Assembly (NCBI GenBank): GCA_020248905.1
Contig: JADCGR010000045.1
Location: 1-52,293, forward strand
From: Curvibacter sp.
Lineage (GTDB): Bacteria; Pseudomonadota; Gammaproteobacteria; Burkholderiales; Burkholderiaceae_C
Length of the DNA: 52,293 bases
Direction: 5' to 3'
Part shown: piece after piece, positions 37,457-44,567 of the stretch
How positions within the stretch are numbered: the first letter of the stretch is position 1
Layout: the number at the start of each line of letters is the position of its first letter
Made by a program: the position numbers and the translations under genes
The notes under the pieces: generated by a model
What the model was told of the DNA's origin: nothing
Seen by the model: only the letters and a program-made list of their open reading frames with translations
The model's database searches: none

Positions 37457-38226
37457 TGACCGGCAAAGTGGTCCTGATCACCGGTGCCGCGGGTGGCATC
37501 GGTCGTGCCCTGGCCGCCGCCTTCGCGCGCGAAGGCGTGCGTCTCGTCCTGCTCGACCGCACAGTCGCACCCCTGCATGACCTTGCCGCGCAACTGCAGC
37601 CCGTCACCGAGGTCGCGGCACATGCCTGCGACCTGAATGACGATGCCGCCGTGGCGCAGCTGGCGGAGACGCTGCGCTCCACGCACGGCCGCGTGGACGT
37701 GCTGCTCAACAACGCGGGTGCCGAGTACCCCACGCCGCTGACGGACGATGCACCCGACGCCATGGCCCGCTGGTCGCGCCTGCTCGACAACAACGTCAGC
37801 AGCATGGTGCGGCTGACGCGCGCGTTGCTGCCGTTCCTGCCCGCGGGCGGCAGCATCATCAACCAGTCTTCCATCTGGGGCCGCAGTGCGGTGGCGGATT
37901 TCTCCGCCTACGTGGCCAGCAAGCACGCGGTGATCGGCCTGACGCGTGCGCTGGCCTGGGAGCTGGCGCCGCGCGGCCTGCGCGTCAACGCCGTCTGCCC
38001 CGGCTGGATCCGCACCGACGCGGCGCTCGCCTCGCTGCAGGCCATGGCGCAGAAAGAAGGCCGCAGCGCCGGGCAGATCGAGCGCGAACTGCTGGCGCGC
38101 CAGGCCATCCCGCGCTGGCTGGAGCCGGCCGACATCGCCGGCGTCTATCTTTTCCTCGCCAGCGAGGATGCACGCAGCCTCACGGGCCAGAGCCTGGTGG
38201 CGAGTCACGGTGAGGTGATGGCATGA
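37432..38226 (+). CDS. Short-chain dehydrogenase/reductase (first of two)
   Basis: This 264-residue SDR has the cofactor motif TGAAGGIG near residues 17-24, NNAGAEYP, and the catalytic YVASK near residue 159 with Ser in NQSSIW. The only in-frame ATG close to the domain is at 37432, followed by RNGWGQAL. Those residues are encoded by the right arm of the REP-like repeat, so the insertion seems to have replaced the native start. The ribosome-binding site is poor. It overlaps the second SDR by four bases (ATGA). The likely role is oxidation of an alcohol or aldehyde in the same pathway. The frame is also open to an ATG at 37357. Confidence 0.83.
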   Translation: MRNGWGQALTGKVVLITGAAGGIGRALAAAFAREGVRLVLLDRTVAPLHDLAAQLQPVTEVAAHACDLNDDAAVAQLAETLRSTHGRVDVLLNNAGAEYPTPLTDDAPDAMARWSRLLDNNVSSMVRLTRALLPFLPAGGSIINQSSIWGRSAVADFSAYVASKHAVIGLTRALAWELAPRGLRVNAVCPGWIRTDAALASLQAMAQKEGRSAGQIERELLARQAIPRWLEPADIAGVYLFLASEDARSLTGQSLVASHGEVMA

Positions 38227-38993
38227 GTTCCACGTCTGCATTTGCCGGCCAGCTTGCGGGCCGCGTGGCCCTGGTCACGGGCGCGGCCACCGGCATCGGT
38301 CGCGCCACGGCCAAGGCGCTGGCGCAAGCCGGCGCCGCCGTGGCCGTGAATCATCTGCGTCAGCCGGACGCAGCGGCGCAGCTCTTGCACGAGATCGAAG
38401 CACTGGGCGCACGCGCCGCAGCGTTCGACGCCGACGTCACCCGCGCCGCCGAGGTGGCACAGCTGGTGCAGGTGGTCGAAGACCGGTTCGGTCCCATCGA
38501 CGTGCTGGTCAACAACGCCGGCATCATTCTGGAGAAGCCGCTGGCGGAAACCGGCGAGGACGAATGGGACCACCTGCTCGCGGCGGACCTGAAGTCCGTC
38601 TTTCTCGTCACGCGCGCCGTGCTGCCCGGCATGCAGGCGCGCCAGCGCGGCGCCTTTGTCAATATCGCTTCCGATCTGGGCATCCTGGGCCGCACCCACT
38701 TCACGGCCTATTGCGCCGCCAAGGCTGGCGTCATCGGCCTCACCCGCGCTCTGGCGCGCGAGGTCGCGCCGCACATCCGCGTCAATGCCGTGGCACCGGG
38801 CGCCGTGAACACAGCCATGGTGTCACCGGAGCTCATGAGCGCCGAGAGTCTGGCGCAGGAACTCGGGGTGCCGCAAGGACGCATCGCCGAGCCGGCCGAG
38901 ATCGCGGCCAGCGTGGTCTTCCTCGCCAGCGATCTGGCGCGCTTCTACTGCGGGCAGGTGCTCGGGCCCAACGGCGGCTCGGTCATGCCCTGA
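38223..38993 (+). CDS. Short-chain dehydrogenase/reductase (second, FabG-like)
   Basis: This 256-residue classical SDR has TGAATGIGRA near residue 19, NNAGIILEKPL, the catalytic YCAAK near residue 162 with Ser in NIASDLG, and an ending of GQVLGPNGGSVMP typical of 3-oxoacyl-ACP reductase-like enzymes. The start overlaps the first SDR. Paired SDRs after an oxygenase suggest stepwise oxidation of a hydroxylated side chain. The preferred cofactor is probably NAD(P) without a clear choice. The next gene starts 13 bases later. Confidence 0.88.
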   Translation: MSSTSAFAGQLAGRVALVTGAATGIGRATAKALAQAGAAVAVNHLRQPDAAAQLLHEIEALGARAAAFDADVTRAAEVAQLVQVVEDRFGPIDVLVNNAGIILEKPLAETGEDEWDHLLAADLKSVFLVTRAVLPGMQARQRGAFVNIASDLGILGRTHFTAYCAAKAGVIGLTRALAREVAPHIRVNAVAPGAVNTAMVSPELMSAESLAQELGVPQGRIAEPAEIAASVVFLASDLARFYCGQVLGPNGGSVMP

Positions 38994-39006
38994 AGGAACG
39001 GCAACA

Positions 39007-39924
39007 ATGTCCGCCGCCACGTCCGCCCCGACCCGCCGCGCCGTTGCGCTGCTGTTTTTCTCGGCCACGCTCTGGGGCCTGAGCTGGTGGCCGCTCAAGG
39101 TCTTCAGCGCGCAGGGCCTGGCCGGCGCCTCGCTCTCGCTGCTCAGCTACGGCCCCGTGGCGCTGTGTGGCCTGATCCTGCTGTGGCGCCAGCGCGCCGT
39201 ATGGCGCGAGCAGCCCGGTATGCTGCTGTGGCTGGCGCTGGTGGGCGGCAGCGCCAACGTGGCCTTCGTCACCGCGCTCATGCAGGGCGAGGTGGTGCGC
39301 GTGATGCTGCTGTTCTATCTTTCCCCCGTGTGGTCGGTGCTGGGCGCTCGCCTGTTCCTGGGCGAGGCCATCGGGCGCCGTCGCCAGCTGGCTGTAGTAC
39401 TGGCGTTGGCTGGCCTGGGCGCGGTGCTCGGTGGTGGTGCCGCCGCGCTGGACAGCGCCCTCAGCGCCAACGACTGGCTGGCGCTGCTCTCGGGCCTGGC
39501 GTTTGCCGGCAACAACCTGCTGGCGCGCGCCACGCCGCAGATCCCCATGGCCAGCAAGACCGTGGCCGTCTTCCTGGGCGGCACGCTCACGGCCGCGCTG
39601 ATGCTCGGCCTGGGTGCCCCAGCCCCGGAATGGAGCGCGCTGTCAGCCGGCACGGTGCTGGGCGTGCTGGCCTATGGCTTTCTCTGGCTGGGTCTGGCAA
39701 TGGTGACCTGGCAGTACGGCGTCACGCACCTGGAGACCGGACGCGCAGCGGTGATCCTGATCACCGAACTGGTGGTGGCCGTGGGCTCGTCGGTGCTGAT
39801 GGGCGAGGAGCAACTGGTGGCCCGCATGGTGCTGGGCGCGCTGCTGATCGGTGCCGCCGCCCTGCTGGAGGCGACCGACAACCCGAATCCGGCTGAAGCT
39901 GGCAAGCGACTTGCTACGGAGTAG
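39007..39924 (+). CDS. EamA/DMT-family transporter
   Basis: This 305-residue protein has ten hydrophobic segments in two EamA repeats (FFSATLWGLSWWPLKVFSAQ; LYLSPVWSVLGARLFLGEAI; a similar second half ending VGSSVLMGEEQLVARMVLGA). Members export or exchange amino acids, amines and other metabolites. Its place between the SDRs and the amidohydrolases suggests transport of a pathway substrate or by-product such as an amine. The small drug exporters linked to other guanidine riboswitches belong to a different, shorter family (SMR). The following gene begins three bases after its stop. Confidence 0.85.
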   Translation: MSAATSAPTRRAVALLFFSATLWGLSWWPLKVFSAQGLAGASLSLLSYGPVALCGLILLWRQRAVWREQPGMLLWLALVGGSANVAFVTALMQGEVVRVMLLFYLSPVWSVLGARLFLGEAIGRRRQLAVVLALAGLGAVLGGGAAALDSALSANDWLALLSGLAFAGNNLLARATPQIPMASKTVAVFLGGTLTAALMLGLGAPAPEWSALSAGTVLGVLAYGFLWLGLAMVTWQYGVTHLETGRAAVILITELVVAVGSSVLMGEEQLVARMVLGALLIGAAALLEATDNPNPAEAGKRLATE

Positions 39925-39927
39925 CCC

Positions 39928-40692
39928 ATGAACACCGTCTGGATGAACCAGCTCGCCTGGCCCGACTATGAAGCCCGCGTGCAGCGCGAGCAGCCCGTGA
40001 TCTTCCTGCCGGTGGGTGCCCTGGAGCAGCATGGGCCGCACCTGCCGCTGGGCACGGACGCCATGCTGGCCACGGCGGTGGCCGCCGATGCCGCGGCGCA
40101 GGTCGGCGGCCTGGTGGCGCCTGCGCTCTCCTACGGCTACAAGTCCCAGCCCAAGTGCGGCGGCGGCCAGAACTTCTGCGGCACCACCAGCGTCGATGCT
40201 GCCACGCTGATCGGCTCCGTGCGCGATGCCGTGCGCGAGTTTGCGCGCCACGGCGTGACCAAACTGGTGTTCGTCAATGGTCACTACGAGAACCAGTGGT
40301 TTCTGATCGAGGGCATCGACCTCGGCCTGCGCGACCTGGGCCCGCAGGCCAAGCTGCAGGTGGTGCGCCTGGAGTACTGGGATTTCCTCACCGAGCAGAC
40401 CCTGGCCTCGGTCTTCCCCGCAGGTTTCCCCGGCTTCGCGCTGGAGCACGCCGCGGTGATCGAGACCTCGCTCATGCTGTACTACCACCCTACGCTGGTG
40501 CGGCAAGACCTGATCCCGGGCGACCCGCCGGCCGACTTCCCGCCCTACGACGTCTACCCTACCAAACGCCACTGGGTGCCGATTTCCGGCGTGCTGTCTT
40601 CGGCGCGCGGCGCCACCGCGGACAAGGGCCAGCGTATGGCAACCGAAGTGACCAAACGCATGGCCGAGGCCGTGCGCCACGAGTTCGGCTGA
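39928..40692 (+). CDS. Creatininase family amidohydrolase
   Basis: The 254-residue enzyme closely follows Pseudomonas creatininase. The metal ligands correspond with a one-residue shift: Glu33, His35 and Asp44 (GALEQHGPHLPLGTD), then His119 and Glu121 (NGHYEN), with the active-site His174 in LEHAAVIETSLML. GYKS with GGG (about 70-80) and FPPYDV are also shared. The active-site Trp174 of the Pseudomonas enzyme corresponds to Phe170 here. It may open the ring of creatinine or a similar cyclic guanidine to a linear acid. The alignment is from memory. In the operon it is 10 bases before the isochorismatase-type gene. Confidence 0.85.
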   Translation: MNTVWMNQLAWPDYEARVQREQPVIFLPVGALEQHGPHLPLGTDAMLATAVAADAAAQVGGLVAPALSYGYKSQPKCGGGQNFCGTTSVDAATLIGSVRDAVREFARHGVTKLVFVNGHYENQWFLIEGIDLGLRDLGPQAKLQVVRLEYWDFLTEQTLASVFPAGFPGFALEHAAVIETSLMLYYHPTLVRQDLIPGDPPADFPPYDVYPTKRHWVPISGVLSSARGATADKGQRMATEVTKRMAEAVRHEFG

Positions 40693-40702
40693 AGGCTCGG
40701 GC

Positions 40703-41377
40703 ATGGACACCTTCTCGATTGACCCGACGCGCAGCGCGCTGCTGCTGATCGACCTGCAACGCGACTTTCTCGACCCGCGCGGTTATGCCGCCCAGGCTGG
40801 GCTAGACGTGCTTCGGCTGCGCCGCGTCATCAGGCCGGCACTGGCACTGCGCAACGCTGCGCGCGACAGCGGCATGCGGGTCATCCTCACGCGCGAAGGG
40901 CATCGCCCCGACCTGGCCGACTGTCCAGGCACCAAATGGGCGCGCAGCCGCGCTACGGGTGCGGAGATCGGCTCAGCCGGCCCGTTGGGTCGTCTGCTGG
41001 TGCGCGGCGAGTACGGGCACGACCTGATCGACGAATTTGCCCCGCGCGAAGGCGAGCTGGTACTGGACAAGCCGGGCTACAGCGCCTTCCACCAAACCGA
41101 CTTGGACCAGATCCTGCGCGTGGCGGCCATCGACACGCTTGTGGTCTGTGGCGTCACCACCGAGGTCTGTGTGCACAGCACAGTGCGGGCAGCCATCGAC
41201 TTGGGCTACCACTGCATTACCGTGGGCGATGCCTGCGCTGCTTCGCAGCCCGAACTGCAGGCGCCCGCATTGGCCATGGTGGGCGTGGAAGGCGGCATCT
41301 TCGGCGAGCTGAGCGACCACGCCAGTCTGCTGGGTCGCCTGCCGCAGTCGCGCCGGCTCATCGGAGCGTTGACATGA
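40703..41377 (+). CDS. Isochorismatase-type cysteine amidohydrolase
   Basis: The 224-residue enzyme has the triad Asp17 (LLIDLQRDF), Lys123 (LDKPGYSAF) and Cys156 (GVTTEVCVHST) of the isochorismatase-like hydrolases. This family includes biuret hydrolase, N-carbamoylsarcosine amidase and related ureido amidases. The patterns GHRPDLADCPGTKW and LVRGEYGHDLIDE recall biuret/ureido hydrolases in particular. In this setting it may remove ammonia from a carbamoyl or ureido intermediate. It is coupled to the next gene by an ATGA overlap. Confidence 0.87.
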   Translation: MDTFSIDPTRSALLLIDLQRDFLDPRGYAAQAGLDVLRLRRVIRPALALRNAARDSGMRVILTREGHRPDLADCPGTKWARSRATGAEIGSAGPLGRLLVRGEYGHDLIDEFAPREGELVLDKPGYSAFHQTDLDQILRVAAIDTLVVCGVTTEVCVHSTVRAAIDLGYHCITVGDACAASQPELQAPALAMVGVEGGIFGELSDHASLLGRLPQSRRLIGALT

Positions 41378-42174
41378 CCCAGGCAAAAAAGCTCTGGCCA
41401 CTCCTCACGGCCACGCACCGCTACGACAAATCACTCTCCACCTGGCAGCGCGGCACTGGGCAGATGATCGAGGCGCCCATCCTGGCCTACCTGATCGAGA
41501 CGGCGAATGGCCGCATCCTCTATGACGTGGGCTGCGATCACCGCAAGATTCACGATCCCGTGCTGCGGACGCAGTACTACAACCCGGCCGAATTCGCCTT
41601 TGGCGCACCCGAGATGGGCGAGGAGCAGCGCATCCCCGCGCACCTGGCGCGCCTGGGTCTGACCCCGGCCGACGTGGACCTGATCTTCATCGGTCACCTG
41701 CACTTCGATCATGCCGGCGGCCTCAAAGAACTGCGGCGCTGCGGCTGCGGCGCCGAGATCCATGTGCAGCAGGCCGAGGTGGAGGCCGCGCGCCACGACC
41801 CGGCCGTCTTCCCCGATGACCTGGTGGACGACAGCGGTGCGCCGCTGCAGTGGCGCCAGCTCGCCGGGGAATACACGGTAGCACCCGGCGTTCAGGCCAT
41901 TGCCACGCCGGGCCACACCGCGGGCCACATGTCGCTGTTGGTTGAGCTGCCCCATGGCAGGCCGGTGCTGCTGGCAGGCGACGCGGCCGATCTGCAGGAA
42001 AACCTGGACGACGAGGTCGCACCCGGCAACTGCTGGCAGGGGCGCCATGGCGAGGCCGTAGCGAGCATCCGCAAGCTCAAACAGATCGCGACTGAAACCG
42101 GGGCCTGGCTGTGGCCCAACCATGACATCGACTTCTACCGCCGCCTGCGGCCCTTTCCCGATGCCTATGTCTGA
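41374..42174 (+). CDS. Metallo-beta-lactamase-fold hydrolase (lactonase-like)
   Basis: This 266-residue metallohydrolase has the dizinc motif HLHFDHAGG (near residue 110), TPGHTAGHMSLLVE, the bridging Asp in LLAGDAADLQ and the last His in WPNHDIDFY, the layout of the AHL-lactonase/AttM group. Quorum-signal lactonase activity is possible, but in this operon hydrolysis of a small lactone or lactam in the same pathway is more likely. The start at 41374 overlaps the preceding stop by four bases. It overlaps the following broken gene by eight bases. Confidence 0.87.
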   Translation: MTQAKKLWPLLTATHRYDKSLSTWQRGTGQMIEAPILAYLIETANGRILYDVGCDHRKIHDPVLRTQYYNPAEFAFGAPEMGEEQRIPAHLARLGLTPADVDLIFIGHLHFDHAGGLKELRRCGCGAEIHVQQAEVEAARHDPAVFPDDLVDDSGAPLQWRQLAGEYTVAPGVQAIATPGHTAGHMSLLVELPHGRPVLLAGDAADLQENLDDEVAPGNCWQGRHGEAVASIRKLKQIATETGAWLWPNHDIDFYRRLRPFPDAYV

Positions 42175-42919
42175 GCAAGACCCTGACCCCTGGTCCGCCG
42201 TCCCTGAGCCTGCCACCCCACCGGTGCCCGTGCGTTACCGCGGGGTCTGGCAACGCTCGCTGCTGCAGACAGTCGACGGCGAGGATGACAGCAGTTGGGT
42301 GCGCTGGCTGCAGCTGGGCCGCTGGCATGCTGACCTGCGGGTGGCACGCGCGGCGCGCCCTGGCGCCCTCGCGGCGCAGAACCAAGACAGCCACCCCTAG
42401 GCGCAGAATCGGCTGCGCCTGCAGCAAGGCTTCGCCGGCATCACCCAGGTCGAGACCGGCGTGAGCGGTGAAATCTGCACCTGGCACCGGCTGGTGGACT
42501 ACCAGCCGCCGGGCAGCACCCCGGATGCGGGCCACATGTCCTTCGAGTCGCCAGAACGCATCGTCGAGATCGGCGTACACGGTGCCTACCGCGAAGTCTG
42601 GCAACGTTTGCCCGGTTCCACCGGCCGCAGCATTGCCTTGGCCGAGCCTGCTCGCCGCGACGGTCAGCCGGCAGCACGCCTGTTCCTGGCCGGTCACTAC
42701 CTGATGCGCGTGCGGCCCAGTTCCCGGATCGGGAACCCGGCGTTCGAGATTACCTTCGGTACGCTCACGGACGGCCAATGGCACATCGAACGTTCAACCC
42801 ATCCTCACCTGGAAGGACAGGCACAGGCCGTCGCACTGGATCGTACCGGCATGGAACTGGCCCGGGTGCGGCAGGATGACGCCAGCACCCACTGGCGCAT
42901 CCTGCAATGGGAGAATTGA
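42167..42919 (+). pseudogene. Unknown gene split by one in-frame amber codon
   Basis: A single frame runs from MSEQDPDPWSAV at 42167 to ILQWEN at 42919, interrupted only by TAG at 42398-42400. Both sides look coding: VRYRGVWQRSLLQTVDGEDD before it, and WHRLVDYQPPGSTPDAGHMS and GAYREVWQRLPGSTGR after it. The whole product would have about 250 residues, rich in Trp and charged residues, like a lipocalin-type or DUF protein. I do not recognise the family. A short indel or a point mutation near the stop is likely. It begins inside the end of the metallohydrolase gene, so it was the last gene of unit 2. Confidence 0.65.
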
Positions 42920-42929
42920 ATAGGCAAGG

Positions 42930-43121
42930 GTACGTTGCGTCTGGCCCTGAACGCCGCAGTAGTGGCCGCACGGCCGGGGGACAGGGTCGCGGCTTTGCCG
43001 TGGTAGACGGCGAAGTACGCTCTCTGGTCGATCAAGCCAGCGCCGCATGGAGGAGGTGGTGACCTCAATCCAGCGTGTGAGCGATATGGCAAGTGCGATC
43101 AATATTGCCAGCCTCGAATAG
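42930..43121 (+). pseudogene. Methyl-accepting chemotaxis protein, fragment
   Basis: Three frames give pieces of the most conserved signalling tip of chemoreceptors: LALNAAVVAARPGD, then [19 protein letters not shown], then MEEVVTSIQRVSD, ending at a stop at 43121. Intact receptors read [23 protein letters not shown].EVR and MEEVV.SI.RVS. Only about 60 residues survive, with frameshifts. The rest of the gap to 43349 shows nothing that I can name. Confidence 0.8.
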
Positions 43122-43349
43122 AGTCAAAGTATCTTACAGGTACTGTACCTCTCGGCGACCGTCAAAAGACTGGTTCGGGATGTAGACCAACCAGCCAGTC
43201 CCCGATAGAGCCAATGACCGCTTGCTGAGACCGCTGACATTCGCCGTGCAATGGTGAACGTCGCTGACCAGCCTAAAGCCGCCAAAAGGTCGTTTAACCT
43301 GCTGCCAACTCCAGCCGAGTCTGCCGCTCATTTGACCAATTCGTAAGTC

Positions 43350-44558
43350 TTACAACCAGCCCTCTTGCTCGGCTTTACGCCCTTCGCTCAGCATCGCCAA
43401 ACCGAGTTTCTTCATCGAGTCTGGCAAATCCGTGTCAGCAAGCAATCGCTGCAACAGAACCACATCGTGATCATTGAGTGGCCATTTCTGGCTCACTGCA
43501 TTCCACTCATCCAGTCCCATGCGAAAAGGTTCCCAATCTAGCCCTTGACTCGTCCAAAGCGCCCCAACAGTACGGGCGATGTCGATTCCAGCAGGGTCTG
43601 CATCCGCGCTCACCCTAAGCGGCGCTGGCGCAAGTCGAAGGAGCGTGCGCACCGTATCCAGCCAGTCTTTTGACGGTCGCCCTGGCAACCAAGCCATCAG
43701 TTCTCCCGGCGGTCGCTGTCCCGCCTGCCGCTCGAAGCTGGCTCTGTTTTCAATCAACCACCAATGCTCCGGATGGGCTTTGATTGCTGTCACCCGTTTC
43801 ACATCCTCCAACGGTATTGCGATATAGCGAAGCGGTGAGAGATCCATTACCCGCTCGCCCCACACTAACTGGGCGTCACCCGCCAGCCAGATGACCGGAA
43901 GGAACCGGGTCACTCCCAGACTCTCGAGATCGAACGACTTCTCAAGCCACTTCCAGTCGGCGGCACTGATGGCCTTAGTGTGCTCGCCCGCAAAAAGCGC
44001 GAAGTCTCGCCGGGTGCCTTCCATTTCTTCTCGGCACCAGTCAAGCAAAGACGTCAGCAGGTCCAGCCGAGTGATCAGAATATCCACGCGCAGCGAGGTT
44101 TCCCTCTGCAGTTGCTCAATCGCCTGCGCAACCCGCGCGCGCAGCTCCGCATCGGTCTCTTGCTCGAGCGTGCTCAACCACGCATGGGCTTGTTCCAGCC
44201 GCTGTGATCGGGCTTCGTCACGTTGGCTTCGGCTGCCAACGCCGAGAAGCGACTTGAGACGGTCCAGGTCGCGCCAAGTCAGGGTGTCCCAATGCCAAAT
44301 TCCGCCCTGCAGTCGCTCTTTGCGGGTAATCCATCCCTCACGAAGTAGCCAATCGCACAAGGCATCGGCACGCTCGATGCTTGACCCACCATCTTCCTTG
44401 AGCAAAGCCTCACGGCTGCGACTCAGGTTGTCTTTGCGCACCCAGGCAGCCAACAGCTCCCGATCCTCTCTGGCAAGCAGTCCCAGATCTGCGGGAGGCT
44501 CACGCGACGCCGTTCTTTGTCGCACACCTCGTTTGATCTGAACGTCCTGCCAGTCCAT
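43350..44558 (-). CDS. jetD: Wadjet nuclease subunit JetD
   Basis: The 402-residue protein has a helical N-terminal part (about residues 1-200) and a C-terminal Toprim-like domain. The metal-site pattern is Glu270 (LIENRASFE) and Asp319/Asp321 (VSADADPAGIDIA), with the family ending EQEGWL. JetD is the nuclease of the Wadjet complex, which cuts small circular plasmids after loop extrusion by the SMC-like JetABC part. It is the last gene of the minus-strand operon, nine bases after jetC. Confidence 0.9.
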   Translation of the reverse strand: MDWQDVQIKRGVRQRTASREPPADLGLLAREDRELLAAWVRKDNLSRSREALLKEDGGSSIERADALCDWLLREGWITRKERLQGGIWHWDTLTWRDLDRLKSLLGVGSRSQRDEARSQRLEQAHAWLSTLEQETDAELRARVAQAIEQLQRETSLRVDILITRLDLLTSLLDWCREEMEGTRRDFALFAGEHTKAISAADWKWLEKSFDLESLGVTRFLPVIWLAGDAQLVWGERVMDLSPLRYIAIPLEDVKRVTAIKAHPEHWWLIENRASFERQAGQRPPGELMAWLPGRPSKDWLDTVRTLLRLAPAPLRVSADADPAGIDIARTVGALWTSQGLDWEPFRMGLDEWNAVSQKWPLNDHDVVLLQRLLADTDLPDSMKKLGLAMLSEGRKAEQEGWL

Positions 44559-44567
44559 GAGGTGGCC

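Noticed and set aside
43134-43331. A 65-codon minus-strand frame before jetD
   Set aside because: There is no family resemblance, the start is poor, and its length is expected by chance in this DNA.
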